Below, one piece after another: positions 35,001 through 44,430 of a stretch of 64,000 nt of DNA (position 1 is its first letter; each line of letters begins with the position of its first letter). This DNA is from an uncultured Mailhella sp. (GTDB lineage Bacteria > Desulfobacterota > Desulfovibrionia > Desulfovibrionales > Desulfovibrionaceae). The position numbers and the translations under genes were made by a program. Under the pieces are notes generated by a model that was given only the letters and a program-made list of their open reading frames with translations, was not told the DNA's origin and did not search any database. The DNA lies in contig NZ_OZ007001.1 of NCBI RefSeq assembly GCF_963931295.1, positions 1,987,137-2,051,136 of the forward strand, given 5' to 3'.

Positions 35001-35424
35001 AAGACCTCCTTATAAAGGTGAAGGCAGCCCATAGCGGCTGATGCATTGGGGTTGTGAATAAAGTAACCCAAAGAAAAAAATACCTGGGTAGTCTCAGCTA
35101 ATTTTTTGCTTTATTTTTTCTTTGCTGGTGAAGTTTTTCATTCCGGCGACGTGTTTTGAGAGAATAGTTTTTATAATTATTTGTTTCTATTATAAAAATA
35201 TAAAAATGGAGCAATGAATCCGCATCAAAAGAGTGGCGAAAACAGAGAGAGGGCTGGTTTGAATTGATAAAATTTTCTTTTTTGATGGATGGCTGAAGTG
35301 CCTCGGGAAGAGCTCTCAATATTTTGATGACAAAAAAGATGAGTCAGGAGAAAAATTGTCGGTTGTTTTTGGGAAAAGTCGTTCGGTTTTTAGAGTCTTG
35401 TGAATATTGTTATTAGCATTGACC
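35001..35424. other. AT-rich regulatory gap upstream of the redox operon
   Basis: About 420 bases of very AT-rich DNA separate the redox operon from the lon terminator. A short frame at 35098-35319 has Lys/Asn-rich low-complexity coding and no ribosome binding site. The region should carry the operon promoter and its operator. Confidence 0.55.
35049..35069. promoter_or_regulatory. Imperfect palindrome, possible Crp/Fnr-family operator
   Basis: GGGTT and AACCC flank an 11-base core, and on the plus strand the sequence contains TTGTGA followed after six bases by TAACCC. This is one good half of the TTGTGA-N6-TCACAA site described for HcpR in sulfate reducers. It lies about 50-70 bases before the operon start codon. 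A target of the Crp/Fnr gene at 29826-30578 is an inference. Confidence 0.35.
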
Positions 35425-35462
35425 GAAAAAAGCCCGGTCGGGATGTCAGACCGGGCTTTTTC
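35425..35462. terminator. Bidirectional terminator after lon
   Basis: AGCCCGGTC (35431-35439) pairs with GACCGGGCT (35449-35457); A5 before and T5 after give U tracts in both directions. It is about 30 bases past the lon stop codon on the minus strand. Confidence 0.9.
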
Positions 35463-35492
35463 AGTGATGGTTCCAGAGAATGCGTAAAGGCG

Positions 35493-37928
35493 CTACAGCA
35501 CGGCGCCGCCGAGGTCCCGGCTCAGGCTGCGGGGAGCCCGCAGGGAATGGGTCAGGGCCTGCGAGGCTTCGCCGGAGAAGATTTCCTCCCTGGAGGCCAT
35601 GAGGGCGAGAGGCAGCACTTCGTCGGCGTCGCGCACGAAATGGATGTCGAGCGCCTTGAGGATTTCTTCGGGCACTTCCTTGAGATCCTTTTCGTTGTCC
35701 GCGGGCACGAGCACGGTTTTCATACCGGAGCGGCTGGCGGCGAGCAGCTTCTCGCGCAGGCCGCCGATGGCGAGCACGCGGCCGCGCAGTGTGATTTCGC
35801 CGGTCATGCACACGTCGTCGCGCACGGGAATGCCGAGCAGCGCGGAGGCGATGGCCGTGGCCAGCGTGATGCCCGCCGAGGGGCCGTCCTTGGGCACCGC
35901 GCCTTCGGGCACGTGAACGTGAATGTCCACATCCTTGTAGAAGTCGGGCCGCAGGCCGAGCTGGCTGGAGCGCGACCGGATGTAGGAGAAGGCCGCCTGG
36001 GCCGATTCCTTCATCACGTCGCCGAGCTTGCCCGTGACCTGAATCTTGCCGTTGCCGGGCATGATGACGGTTTCGATGTACAGAATGTCGCCGCCTGCGC
36101 CGGTGTAGGCGAGTCCGGCCACCACGCCGGGCTGCGGATGATTTTCCTTCTCGTCGTAGCGGTACTTCTTCACGCCGAGGAAGTCCTCAAGATCCTTGCT
36201 CTCGATGTTCACGCACAGGGAGGTGTCTCCGGCGTCCACAAGGCGGATGGCCGTCTTGCGGCAGAGCGCGGCCACCTGACGTTCCAGATTGCGCACGCCG
36301 GATTCGCGCGTGTAGGAGCGGATGATCTCAAGCAGCGCCTCGTCGGAGAGATTCATGTTCTCCGGCTTGAGGCCGTGCAGCTTCCACTGCCTGGGCAGCA
36401 GGAACTCCCGAGCGATGTGCATTTTTTCGCCCTCAAGGTAGCTGGAGAGTTCCAGCACTTCCATGCGGTCGAGAAGCGGCGCGGGGATGCTCTGCATGGA
36501 GTTCGCCGTGGTGATGAAGAACACCTGCGAGAGGTCGTAGTCCATGTCGAGATAGTGATCGTTGAACGCGCAGTTCTGTTCGGGGTCCAGCACTTCGAGG
36601 AGCGCGGAAGCCGGATCGCCGCGGAAGTCCACGGTCATCTTGTCGATTTCGTCGAGGCAGAAGAGCGGATTGTTGGACTTGGCCCTTTTCAGCGCCATGA
36701 TGATCTTGCCGGGCAGCGCGCCGATGTAGGTGCGGCGATGACCGCGGATTTCGGCCTCGTCGCGCACGCCGCCCAGGGAGATGCGCACGAACTCGCGGCC
36801 CGTGGCCTCGGCAATGGACTTGGCAAGCGAGGTCTTGCCCACGCCGGGAGGCCCCACGAGGCAGAGAATGGGGCCCTTGAGACCGCCGGAGAGCTTCTGC
36901 ACGGCGAGGTATTCCAGAATGCGGGTCTTGGCCTTTTCCAGACCGTAGTGACCGCCGTCGAGCACGGCGCGGGCCTTGTCGAGATCGATGTCTATCTTCT
37001 TGAGCTCGTTCCAGGGCAGGTCGATGATCCAGTCCACGTAGTTTCTGGCCACCACGTATTCCGAAGAGGCGGGCGGCATCTGACGGAGCTTGCGCACTTC
37101 GCGCAGGGCGCGTTCCCTCGCGTCTTCGGGCATGTTCTTGACCTTGAGCTTTTCCTCAAGTTCGAGAATTTCGGCCTGAATGTCGTCGTGACCGAGCTCC
37201 TTGTTGATGGCCTTGAGCTGCTCGGTGAGATAGTATTCCTTCTGATTCTGCTCCATCTGAGCCTTGACGCGGCTCTTGATGGTCTTGTCTATGCTGGAGG
37301 AAATGAGTTCTCCGCCGAGATATTCATAGACCTGACGCAGGCGCTGCCCCTGATCCAGCATTTCCAGAATGGCCTGCTTGTGCAGGTAGTCCACCTTGAG
37401 GCAGGGAGCCACGGCGTCGGCCAGCGTGCCCGGATCTTCGATGAGCGCAAAGGCCGCGAGCTGCTCGGGCGTGATGCGGCGGTTCTGACGGCAGGCTTCC
37501 GAAAGGGATTCCTGCAGGGCCTCCACCACGGCGGGCAGTTCTTCGTCCTTCGCGAGGGTTTCTTCCACGCGCACGGTGCGCAGGCGCGGGAACGCCCGGT
37601 CGCCGAAGGCTGAGCTCGCGTTCAGCGGCAGCCACGAAGCGCGGTACAGTCCTTCGCACACGAGCTTGATGGTGTTGTCCTGAAGCCGGTCGGCGCGCAG
37701 CACGCGGCTGACCACGCCCATTTGAAACAGGTCTTCAGGGCCGGGCCGCTCGATGGAGGAACTGGTCTGCGCGACCAGAAATATCTGTTTGTCGTATTCG
37801 GTGACGGCGCTGTTGATGGCGCTTACCGACGCCGAACGCCCGACATGGAACGTCATGACGGCGTGAGGGAACATCACCACTTCACGCAAAGTGATGATGG
37901 GCAATTCCAGCGGAGTCTGTTCAGCCAT
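35493..37928 (-). CDS. lon: ATP-dependent protease Lon
   Basis: The 811-residue protein has the LonA order of domains: an N-terminal substrate domain ([18 protein letters not shown]), a coiled-coil segment, an AAA+ module ([15 protein letters not shown] and [10 protein letters not shown]) and a protease domain with the catalytic Ser in [14 protein letters not shown] and Lys in LREKLLAA. It degrades damaged and regulatory proteins. The ATG at 37928 is chosen over the in-frame extension because homology begins with [10 protein letters not shown] and GAGG is close. It lies downstream of clpP-clpX, with a 160-base gap that contains an inverted repeat. Confidence 0.97.
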   Translation of the reverse strand: MAEQTPLELPIITLREVVMFPHAVMTFHVGRSASVSAINSAVTEYDKQIFLVAQTSSSIERPGPEDLFQMGVVSRVLRADRLQDNTIKLVCEGLYRASWLPLNASSAFGDRAFPRLRTVRVEETLAKDEELPAVVEALQESLSEACRQNRRITPEQLAAFALIEDPGTLADAVAPCLKVDYLHKQAILEMLDQGQRLRQVYEYLGGELISSSIDKTIKSRVKAQMEQNQKEYYLTEQLKAINKELGHDDIQAEILELEEKLKVKNMPEDARERALREVRKLRQMPPASSEYVVARNYVDWIIDLPWNELKKIDIDLDKARAVLDGGHYGLEKAKTRILEYLAVQKLSGGLKGPILCLVGPPGVGKTSLAKSIAEATGREFVRISLGGVRDEAEIRGHRRTYIGALPGKIIMALKRAKSNNPLFCLDEIDKMTVDFRGDPASALLEVLDPEQNCAFNDHYLDMDYDLSQVFFITTANSMQSIPAPLLDRMEVLELSSYLEGEKMHIAREFLLPRQWKLHGLKPENMNLSDEALLEIIRSYTRESGVRNLERQVAALCRKTAIRLVDAGDTSLCVNIESKDLEDFLGVKKYRYDEKENHPQPGVVAGLAYTGAGGDILYIETVIMPGNGKIQVTGKLGDVMKESAQAAFSYIRSRSSQLGLRPDFYKDVDIHVHVPEGAVPKDGPSAGITLATAIASALLGIPVRDDVCMTGEITLRGRVLAIGGLREKLLAASRSGMKTVLVPADNEKDLKEVPEEILKALDIHFVRDADEVLPLALMASREEIFSGEASQALTHSLRAPRSLSRDLGGAVL

Positions 37929-37955
37929 AGGAACCTCGATATTCCCGTGACGGAA

Positions 37956-37991
37956 TTGCGTTCCCGCCCGGAAGTTCGGACAGGAACGCAA
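37956..37991. repeat. 9-bp inverted repeat in the lon leader
   Basis: TTGCGTTCC (37956-37964) and GGAACGCAA (37983-37991) are exact reverse complements separated by 18 bases. It is about 28 bases before the lon start codon. Without a T tract it is a possible operator or leader hairpin instead of a clpX terminator. Confidence 0.55.
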
Positions 37992-38090
37992 AACCTGGGA
38001 CCGGGAGCGATCCCCGGGAAAGTGTTTTTATTCCGTGACGCGTCGGCGGCAGGGCCGGCGCGCTTCGGTTGAAATGCCCCGCAGCGACCG

Positions 38091-39329
38091 TTACCGGTCT
38101 TCGGCGGAGCGCTTCAGCACGGGTTTGTCCGTCCCCTCGATGACGCCGCGGGTGATGACGCATTCGGTGACGTCCTTGAGGGTGGGGAGTTCGTACATGA
38201 TGTCGAGCATCACGTTTTCCAGCACGTTGCGAAGGCCGCGGGCGCCGGTCTTGTTCTGGAGCGCCTTTTCGGCCACGGCGCGCAGGGCCTCGTCTTCAAA
38301 GCGCAGCTTCACGCCGTCGAGCTCGAAGAGCTTCTGGTACTGCTTGACCAGCGCGTTCTTCGGTTCGGTCATGATGCGGAGAAGATCGTTCACGTCGAGC
38401 TCTTCCACGTGGGTGATGACCGGGATTCGGCCGATGAATTCGGGAATGAGCCCGAACTGCACGAGATCGGAGGGCAGCACTCTGTCGAGCAGCTCGCCAA
38501 TGCGGTGTTCGGTCTTCTTTTCGATGTGCGCCCCGAAGCCCATGCTGGTGCCGCGCGAACGCGATTCCACCAGCTTTTCCAGTCCGATGAACGCGCCGCC
38601 CATGATGAACAGGATGTTCGACGTATCCATGCGGATGAACTCCTGCTGCGGGTGCTTGCGCCCGCCCTTGGGCGGAATGTTGGCCACGGTGCCTTCGATG
38701 ATTTTCAAAAGAGCCTGCTGCACGCCTTCGCCCGAAACGTCGCGGGTGATGGACGGGCCGTCGGCCTTGCGGGAAATCTTGTCGATTTCGTCGATATAGA
38801 TAATGCCCTTGCAGGCGGCGTCAAGGTCGTAGTCGGCGTTCTGCAGAAGCTGAACGAGGATGTTTTCCACATCTTCGCCCACGTAGCCGGCTTCGGTGAG
38901 AGTAGTGGCGTCGGCAATGGCGAAGGGAACCTTGAGGATGCGCGCGAGGGTGCGGGCGAGCAGGGTTTTGCCGCTGCCCGAGGGGCCGAGCAGCAGAATG
39001 TTGCTTTTTTCGAGTTCCACGCCTTCGATGGCGCCGGTGTGGAACACGCGCTTGTAGTGGTTGTGGACGGCCACGGAAAGGATTTTCTTCGCGCGTTCCT
39101 GACCGATGACGTAATCGTCGAGACGGGCCTTTATCTGCTGCGGGGTGAGCAGTTCGCCGGGCGCGGGAGCGGAAGCGCCTTCGGCGGCGTCCTGTTCGGC
39201 CATGATCTGCGCGCAGGCGGCCACGCACGAATCACAGATGCACACGTCGCCCTGCACCACGAAGTGGCGCGCCTGAGTGTTGCTCTTGCCGCAGAAGGAG
39301 CAGTGCAGTTCCTTTTCTTCGTCGCTCAT
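38091..39329 (-). CDS. clpX: ClpXP protease ATPase subunit ClpX
   Basis: The 412-residue AAA+ unfoldase begins with the zinc-binding domain ([14 protein letters not shown] and ICDSCV), then Walker [16 protein letters not shown], the pore-loop region [13 protein letters not shown], Walker [11 protein letters not shown] and the IGF-type loop ([13 protein letters not shown], with FG as the tripeptide core) that docks on ClpP. Start at 39329 because the ATG overlaps the clpP stop (ATGA) and homology begins there. Confidence 0.97.
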   Translation of the reverse strand: MSDEEKELHCSFCGKSNTQARHFVVQGDVCICDSCVAACAQIMAEQDAAEGASAPAPGELLTPQQIKARLDDYVIGQERAKKILSVAVHNHYKRVFHTGAIEGVELEKSNILLLGPSGSGKTLLARTLARILKVPFAIADATTLTEAGYVGEDVENILVQLLQNADYDLDAACKGIIYIDEIDKISRKADGPSITRDVSGEGVQQALLKIIEGTVANIPPKGGRKHPQQEFIRMDTSNILFIMGGAFIGLEKLVESRSRGTSMGFGAHIEKKTEHRIGELLDRVLPSDLVQFGLIPEFIGRIPVITHVEELDVNDLLRIMTEPKNALVKQYQKLFELDGVKLRFEDEALRAVAEKALQNKTGARGLRNVLENVMLDIMYELPTLKDVTECVITRGVIEGTDKPVLKRSAEDR

Positions 39330-39937
39330 GACTGTTTTCCTGCAAGGGCCGCCACGTCGTGACGGGAGCTGAGGATGCGGTCGATAAGACCGAACTTGAG
39401 GGCCTCTTCGGCGGACATGAAGTTGTCGCGCTCGGTGGCGGCGGCCACGCGGGAGAGGCTGTTGCCGGTGTTCTCGGCCAGGATGCGGTTCAGATTCTTC
39501 TTGAGACGGAGGCCTTCTCGCACATGGATGTCCATGTCGGTGATCTGGCCCTGCACGCCGGCGGAAGGCTGATGGATCATGATGCGGCTGTTGGGCAGGC
39601 TGTAGCGCATGCCCCTGGCGCCGCCGGCCAGCAGGAACGCGCCCATGCTGGCGGCCTGGCCGATGCACATGGTGGCCACGGGCGGAGCGATGAACTGCAT
39701 GGTGTCGTAGATGGCCATGCCCGCCGTGACCGACCCTCCGGGGCTGTTGATGTACAGGCTGATTTCCTTTTCGGGATCCTGCGATTCCAGAAAGAGAAGC
39801 TGGGCGCAGATGAGAGACGCCGTGGCATCGTTGACCTCGTCGCACAAAAGCACGATGCGGTCCTTGAGCAGACGGGAGTAGATGTCGTAGGAACGTTCTC
39901 CGCGTCCGGTGGATTCGATAACAAAGGGTATAGTCAC
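39326..39937 (-). CDS. clpP: ATP-dependent Clp protease proteolytic subunit
   Basis: The 203-residue serine protease has the active-site serine in [11 protein letters not shown] and the histidine in [12 protein letters not shown], with the aspartate in [11 protein letters not shown] near the end as the family expects. It starts with GTG at 39937, preceded by AAGGAG, and its first residues [17 protein letters not shown] fit the family start. It is translationally coupled to clpX and follows tig, the common tig-clpP-clpX-lon order. Confidence 0.97.
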   Translation of the reverse strand: MTIPFVIESTGRGERSYDIYSRLLKDRIVLLCDEVNDATASLICAQLLFLESQDPEKEISLYINSPGGSVTAGMAIYDTMQFIAPPVATMCIGQAASMGAFLLAGGARGMRYSLPNSRIMIHQPSAGVQGQITDMDIHVREGLRLKKNLNRILAENTGNSLSRVAAATERDNFMSAEEALKFGLIDRILSSRHDVAALAGKQS

Positions 39938-39959
39938 GTCTGGACTCCTTAAGAAAGGA

Positions 39960-39986
39960 ATTCCCCAGCCTGGGGGGCCGGGGAAT
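39960..39986 (-). repeat. Hairpin between tig and clpP
   Basis: ATTCCCC (39960-39966) pairs with GGGGAAT (39980-39986), with a further small stem inside the 13-base loop. On the minus strand TCCTTTCTT follows, a weak U tract. It may lower read-through from tig into clpP. Confidence 0.5.
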
Positions 39987-40006
39987 CGTTCCGTGTTCCT
40001 GATTCG

Positions 40007-41320
40007 TTATTCGGCCTTGGCTTCGGCGGGCGACACCTTCTGGGCCTTGTCGAACATGAGGTTCATGGCCTTGGTGTTCACCATGCGGTCCTGAATTTCA
40101 TTGACGGCGCCGTTCTGATACAGGGCTTCACGCAGCTTGTGGAAGTCCTGATTGTACTGGCGGGCCATCTGCATGATCTGCATGTCCACTTCCTGGGCGG
40201 ACACTTCAATCTTTTCGCGGCGGGCGAGAGCGGTGAGGAACACCTGCACGCGGGCGCGTTCTTTGGCCTGCTTGCGGCTGTCTTCGCCCATGTTCTTGAT
40301 GCTTTCGTCGATGGCGGCGTTGTCGAGTCCCTGCTGGCTGAGGTACTCGCGCACTTCGTTTTCATACTCTTCCTGCTGAGCCTTCACCACGGCTTCGGGC
40401 AGGGCGAAGGTCTGGCCTTCGAGCACGCTGCTCATGAGCTTGCGTTCGGCTTCGGCGCGGGAGGAGGTGAGCTTGTTGTGATTGGCCTGGTCGGCAATCA
40501 TCTTCTTCAGGGAGTCGAGATCCGGGAAGCCGATCTTCTTGGCGTAGTCCTCGTCGAGTTCGGGGAGGATTTCACGGCTGATCTTGTTGAGCTTCACGCG
40601 TAGGTTCACGGTCTTGCCGCGCAGGGTTTCGTCGATGTGGTCTTCGGGGCAGACCATGGAGCCGGTGCCTTCCTCGCCCGCGTGCAGACCGCGGATGATC
40701 TTGTCGAGCTCGGAGAGTTCCTTGCCGTCCTGGGGTTCGGAGAGCTGAATGCTGTAGTTCTCCACCTTCATGCCGGGCACGGCCTTGCCGTCCACGTCGC
40801 CGTCCACGTCGATGGTGACGATGTCGCCGTTTTCGGGCAGGCGGGCTTCCTTCACTTCCTCAAGGGTGGCGGTGCTCTTCAGCAGGCGCTTGGTGAAGGC
40901 GGCCACTTCCTCTTCGGTGGCTTCGGAGGAGTCCATTTCCACGGTGAGGGCGGAAAGGTCTTCGGGCAGCTTGACGTCGTCGGGCAGGGTTTCAAAGGTG
41001 AAGGAGAAGGAGAGATCCTGACCGCGGGTGATCTGGCCGCCTTCGTAGTCGAGGCGGGACATGGGCTTGAGGTCTTCTTCCTTCAGAATGTCGGCCACGC
41101 GGCGTTCCACCAGGGTTTCGGTGGCACGGGAAATCACTTCTCCGGCAAAGCGCTTTTCAATGACGGAAGCGGGAGCCTTGCCCTTGCGGAATCCGGGCAG
41201 CGTGACGGAAGCGCCCACTTCGCGGGCGGCGGCGGAAAGCGCGGCGTTGACTTCCTCGGCGGGGACGGTCACGCTGATCTTGCGGGAGACGGGGGAAACG
41301 ACTTCGATGCTGTGAGCCAT
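40007..41320 (-). CDS. tig: Trigger factor
   Basis: The 437-residue ribosome-bound chaperone has the N-terminal ribosome-binding domain with the signature region [19 protein letters not shown], an FKBP-like prolyl isomerase domain ([19 protein letters not shown]) and a long helical C-terminal arm domain. Its ATG at 41320 has AAGGAG upstream; the longer frame runs back through the tRNA gene and is not real. It is transcribed in the same direction as the tRNA-Leu gene and clpP. Confidence 0.96.
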   Translation of the reverse strand: MAHSIEVVSPVSRKISVTVPAEEVNAALSAAAREVGASVTLPGFRKGKAPASVIEKRFAGEVISRATETLVERRVADILKEEDLKPMSRLDYEGGQITRGQDLSFSFTFETLPDDVKLPEDLSALTVEMDSSEATEEEVAAFTKRLLKSTATLEEVKEARLPENGDIVTIDVDGDVDGKAVPGMKVENYSIQLSEPQDGKELSELDKIIRGLHAGEEGTGSMVCPEDHIDETLRGKTVNLRVKLNKISREILPELDEDYAKKIGFPDLDSLKKMIADQANHNKLTSSRAEAERKLMSSVLEGQTFALPEAVVKAQQEEYENEVREYLSQQGLDNAAIDESIKNMGEDSRKQAKERARVQVFLTALARREKIEVSAQEVDMQIMQMARQYNQDFHKLREALYQNGAVNEIQDRMVNTKAMNLMFDKAQKVSPAEAKAE

Positions 41321-41388
41321 ATCGGTAAAACTCCTTATGAATGATCCGCCGAAACTTGCATGCCGGCGGAGGAAATGGCGCAAAAGGC

Positions 41389-41473
41389 TGGTGCGAGAGG
41401 AGAGGCTTGAACTCTCAAGGATTGCTCCGCTGGATCCTAAATCCAGTGCGTATGCCAGTTTCGCCACTCTCGC
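41389..41473 (-). tRNA. tRNA-Leu (anticodon UAG)
   Basis: On the minus strand the acceptor arms GCGAGAG and CTCTCGC enclose a D arm (GCG ... CGC), an anticodon arm CTGGA-TTTAGGA-TCCAG with TAG at the anticodon position, a long variable arm as in class II tRNAs, and a T arm GAGAG-TTCAAGC-CTCTC. A discriminator A is followed by an encoded CCA end. All 85 bases fit a leucine tRNA. It lies 68 bases before the tig start codon. Confidence 0.95.
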
Positions 41474-41864
41474 ACGAAAGAGCCATATACTGCAAGGCGA
41501 TGAATTTAACACAGCTTTGCGCCGTAGGCAAGAGGAAGAGCGCCCGTCCGGGCCCTGCGGCGCGGCGTTTTTGCGCGTCGGAGAGGCGATGGGGGGAGCC
41601 CTTCGGCTCCGTCTTGCGGAGGCTCTTTTCTGAGCAGCGGGAGGAGGTTTCAGCGGGCTCGAAGCGCGGGAGAAGTCGCTGTCGTCCTGCGCCGGAGAGA
41701 GACCGGCGTCAGGGACGCCTCTTTCGCGGCGTGCGGAAGCGCCGCGCCGGGCGAAGTTGCGCGGCGCGGCGGAACGGAGCGAAAGGCCGAAAGGCGGGAT
41801 GTAAGGAGAAGCGGAAAGAATCCTGCGCCTTCGGGAGCGCTCCGGCCTGCCGCGCCGGGACGCC
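41474..41864. other. GC-rich gap next to the tRNA gene
   Basis: About 390 bases between the tRNA gene and the small protein gene at 41904 have no supportable gene; open frames are Arg-rich. No integrase or att-like repeat of the tRNA end was found, so there is no sign that an element inserted at this tRNA. Confidence 0.5.
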
Positions 41865-41900
41865 TGTGAAAGAAAGGCCCCGCGCAGGGCAGGGCCTTTG
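41865..41900 (-). terminator. Terminator after the small conserved protein gene
   Basis: AAAGGCCC (41873-41880) pairs with GGGCCTTT (41892-41899) with an 11-base loop, and the minus-strand transcript continues with UUUCUUUC. It starts five bases past the stop codon. Confidence 0.7.
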
Positions 41901-41903
41901 TCC

Positions 41904-42266
41904 TCATGCGGCGTAAAGCTTGTCCTGCAGCCACTTCTTCATGGGAGGAGAGGGCATGAACACGCCCTTCAGCGTGCCGAATTCCTGACGGAAGTTGTTT
42001 TCGAGCTCCTTGGGAAGAGGGTACACCCAGAGGTCTTCCGTGGCTTCGGAGTTGCGCATGACAAGGCGCAGCGTCGGATGATCGGTCCAGTTGTCGAGCA
42101 CGAAGTAGTGGGCGAAGTCGTCCTTGGAACGCACCGGAGGATGCTCGGCTCTCCAGTCGTTGTTTCCCCATTCGAGGTAGAGGGTGACGGCGTCGGCGGG
42201 GTCAAGATTCCATTCTATGGGGAGGCTGCTGAAGGCCTTGAGCTGATCGGGGGTATTGTACTGCAT
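41904..42266 (-). CDS. Conserved hypothetical protein, Desulfovibrio-type
   Basis: This 120-residue acidic, soluble protein has no signal peptide, membrane segment or metal motif. The block LYLEWGNNDWRAEHPPVRS followed by DNWTDHPTLRLVMRNSE is highly ordered and resembles, from memory, a small family found in Desulfovibrio genomes that has no known function. The ATG at 42266 is preferred (AAGGAG six bases upstream) to an in-frame TTG two codons earlier. It is monocistronic, with its own terminator, and is preceded by an AT-rich promoter region. Confidence 0.8.
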   Translation of the reverse strand: MQYNTPDQLKAFSSLPIEWNLDPADAVTLYLEWGNNDWRAEHPPVRSKDDFAHYFVLDNWTDHPTLRLVMRNSEATEDLWVYPLPKELENNFRQEFGTLKGVFMPSPPMKKWLQDKLYAA

Positions 42267-42548
42267 GGTCAACTCCTTACGGGGAGAAAACTCGGATCGG
42301 CGGCGGAATCGCCCATCCGAAGCATTGTTGTTGAAAGCAATATGAACACGATCTCAATCCTTGTCAAGAATAATTCCTAATAAGAAAAGAAATTATTTTT
42401 AACATTCATTTCAATTTATAAAAATAACCATCAGATTCAAAGTATTGAATGAAAATTGAGGGAGAAGTGTCGTGCGGACTTAGCGAGAACTTTGCGCCGC
42501 AGTGACGGGAACTCTCCTGCGCTTTTTGCAAGGGGCCGGCTGCGACGC
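42267..42548. other. AT-rich intergenic region
   Basis: About 280 bases between the small protein gene and the dapA terminator. The part at 42330-42450 is AT-rich (TAATTCCTAATAAGAAAAG and similar) and should hold the promoter of the small protein gene on the minus strand. No gene is seen. Confidence 0.5.
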
Positions 42549-42582
42549 AAAAAAAAACGCCTTCCCCGGAAGAGGAAGGCGC
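42549..42582 (-). terminator. Rho-independent terminator after dapA
   Basis: CGCCTTCC (42558-42565) pairs with GGAAGGCG (42574-42581); nine A residues just before it give a long U tract on the minus strand. It ends the argJ-to-dapA operon. Confidence 0.9.
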
Positions 42583-42609
42583 TTATGCGTTCAGGCCGAA
42601 GCCGAAGGC

Positions 42610-43485
42610 TTAGATTCTGCCGTAGGAGGCGAGCGTTTCGCGCAGAAGCGCGACGGTCTTTTCGCTGGCGCTGCACAGCGGCAGGCGCACGTCGGGCTGC
42701 ATGCGGCCCATGAGGGCGAGCGCCGTCTTGCAGGGAATGGGATTGCTTTCGGCAAACATGGCGCGGTTCATGGGTTCGAGCTTGTAGTGCAGGCGGCGGG
42801 CTTCTTCGTAGTCGCCGCGTTCGCAGGCCGCAGTGAGGGCGGACATCATGTCGGGCAGCACGTTGGCCGTCACGGAAATGACGCCCTTGCCGCCCACGGC
42901 GTAGGTGGGCAGCACGGTGAAGTCGTCGCCGGAGAGCAGGATGTAGTCGGCCGGGCACTGTTCGAGGATGTTGGATATCTGCACCAGGTTGGCGGTGGCT
43001 TCCTTGCAGCCGATGACGTGCTCAAGTTCGCGGGCCATGCGGGCCTGGGTGGCGGGCAGCACGTTGGAGCCGGTGCGGCCGGGCACGTTGTACACGAACA
43101 TGGGCAGGGCGACTTCGTCGTTGATGGCCTTGAAGTGCTGGAAGATGCCCTCCTGCGTGGGCTTGTTGTAGTAGGGGGAGATGAGCAGGGCGGCGTCGGC
43201 GCCGGCCTTTTTGGCGAAGCGGGTGAGGCTGATGGCTTCTACCGTATTATTGGAGCCTGCGCCGGCGATGACCGGCACGCGGCCCTTTACCTGATCCACG
43301 CAGATGCGGATGGCGGATTCATGTTCGGCATGGGTCATGGTGGCGGATTCGCCGGTGGTGCCGCAGGGCACCACGCCGTTCACGCCCTGTTCAATCTGCC
43401 ATTCAATGTGGGCGCGGTAGGCCTCTTCGTCGATGGTGCCATTCTTGAACGGGGTAAGCAGAGCAGTTATCGTACCGTGAAACAT
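42610..43485 (-). CDS. dapA: 4-hydroxy-tetrahydrodipicolinate synthase
   Basis: DapA condenses pyruvate with aspartate semialdehyde in lysine and diaminopimelate synthesis. The 291-residue TIM barrel has GTTGESATM, SPYYNKPTQEG, YNVPGRTG and the Schiff-base lysine in IGCKEATAN. The start ATG has GGAG upstream. It is the last gene of the unit argJ-DUF503-nrnA-dapF-dapA, 64 bases after dapF, so two lysine-pathway steps are transcribed together. Confidence 0.97.
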   Translation of the reverse strand: MFHGTITALLTPFKNGTIDEEAYRAHIEWQIEQGVNGVVPCGTTGESATMTHAEHESAIRICVDQVKGRVPVIAGAGSNNTVEAISLTRFAKKAGADAALLISPYYNKPTQEGIFQHFKAINDEVALPMFVYNVPGRTGSNVLPATQARMARELEHVIGCKEATANLVQISNILEQCPADYILLSGDDFTVLPTYAVGGKGVISVTANVLPDMMSALTAACERGDYEEARRLHYKLEPMNRAMFAESNPIPCKTALALMGRMQPDVRLPLCSASEKTVALLRETLASYGRI

Positions 43486-43549
43486 GTTTTTCTCCGAGCG
43501 GGATAAATTTGGATGAAGAAAGATTTCCAGACGACTGGGCCCCGGACGG

Positions 43550-44386
43550 TCAGAATTTCAACAGGCTGAACATGCTGGGATCAAGGACGCCCGTGAAGAC
43601 GCGGGCCACGGCGCCGGACAGAAAGATCGAATCTCCCGCAAGTTCAATGCCCAAGAGCTCCTTACCTGAAGTAGTGACATTGACGCAGGCGTCCGTCAAC
43701 CCAAGTGCATGAGCGATACAAGTGGAGGCCGCCGCGCCGGTGCCGCAGGCCAGAGTTTCGCCTTCCACGCCGCGTTCGTAGGTGCGCACGTGAATGGCGT
43801 CCCTGCCGGTGACGGTGATGAAGTTCACATTGGTGCCCTTGGGCGCGAAGTGTTCATGATAGCGGAAGATGCGGCCGAGGCGGTCCACATCGATCTTGTC
43901 GCAGTCTTCGCACACGATGACGGCGTGCGGCACACCGGTGTTCACGAAATTGACGTCCCAGGTCTTGCCGTCGGCTTCGAGGGGAGTGTGCAGCACCATG
44001 CCTTCGGGATGGGTGAGTTCCACGCGGGCGCGGCGGTTTTCCACGTCAACCTCGGCGTGGATGAGGCCGGCGTCGGTGCCGAAGCACTGCTTGCGGCCCG
44101 CAAGACCGAGATCCACGGCCAGCCACGAGGCGCAGCGCGAGGCGTTGCCGCACATTTCGGCGCGGGAGCCGTCGGCGTTGTAGAAGTGCCAGATGAAGTC
44201 GCCTTCGCGGTCTGCGGGGGTATTGTCGAGGAAGAGCAGGCCGTCTGCGCCTATGCCCGTCTTGCGGTTGCACAGAATGACGGCCCACGAGGCCATCTGC
44301 GGCACGCTCACGCCCGCTTCTCTGTTGTCGATGAAAATGAAGTCGTTGCCGCAGCCGTGCATTTTATGGAAGCGTATGTCTTTCAT
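43550..44386 (-). CDS. dapF: Diaminopimelate epimerase
   Basis: DapF turns LL- into meso-diaminopimelate for peptidoglycan and lysine. The 278-residue protein has HKMHGCGNDFIFID at the start, the two catalytic cysteines in EMCGNASRC and TLACGTGAAA, and GADGLLFLD. The first loop reads CGNAS where CGNG is most common. The start at 44386 is supported by homology (MKDIRFHKMHG); its ribosome binding site is weak, so coupling to nrnA 44 bases upstream is likely. Confidence 0.95.
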   Translation of the reverse strand: MKDIRFHKMHGCGNDFIFIDNREAGVSVPQMASWAVILCNRKTGIGADGLLFLDNTPADREGDFIWHFYNADGSRAEMCGNASRCASWLAVDLGLAGRKQCFGTDAGLIHAEVDVENRRARVELTHPEGMVLHTPLEADGKTWDVNFVNTGVPHAVIVCEDCDKIDVDRLGRIFRYHEHFAPKGTNVNFITVTGRDAIHVRTYERGVEGETLACGTGAAASTCIAHALGLTDACVNVTTSGKELLGIELAGDSIFLSGAVARVFTGVLDPSMFSLLKF

Positions 44387-44430
44387 GGCAGTTGTCCGGA
44401 AAGGGCCGCGCGTGCGGTCCGGAGAGTTTT

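Noticed and set aside
35098-35319. Short AT-rich frame of 73 codons upstream of the redox operon
   Set aside because: No ribosome binding site, Lys/Asn/Ser-rich low-complexity sequence, in a region that fits a promoter.
35400-37613. Plus-strand open frame of 737 codons opposite lon
   Set aside because: Antisense to lon and starts within the bidirectional terminator.
41389-41864. Genomic island at the tRNA-Leu gene
   Set aside because: No integrase, no repeated tRNA end and no change in composition was found beside the tRNA.
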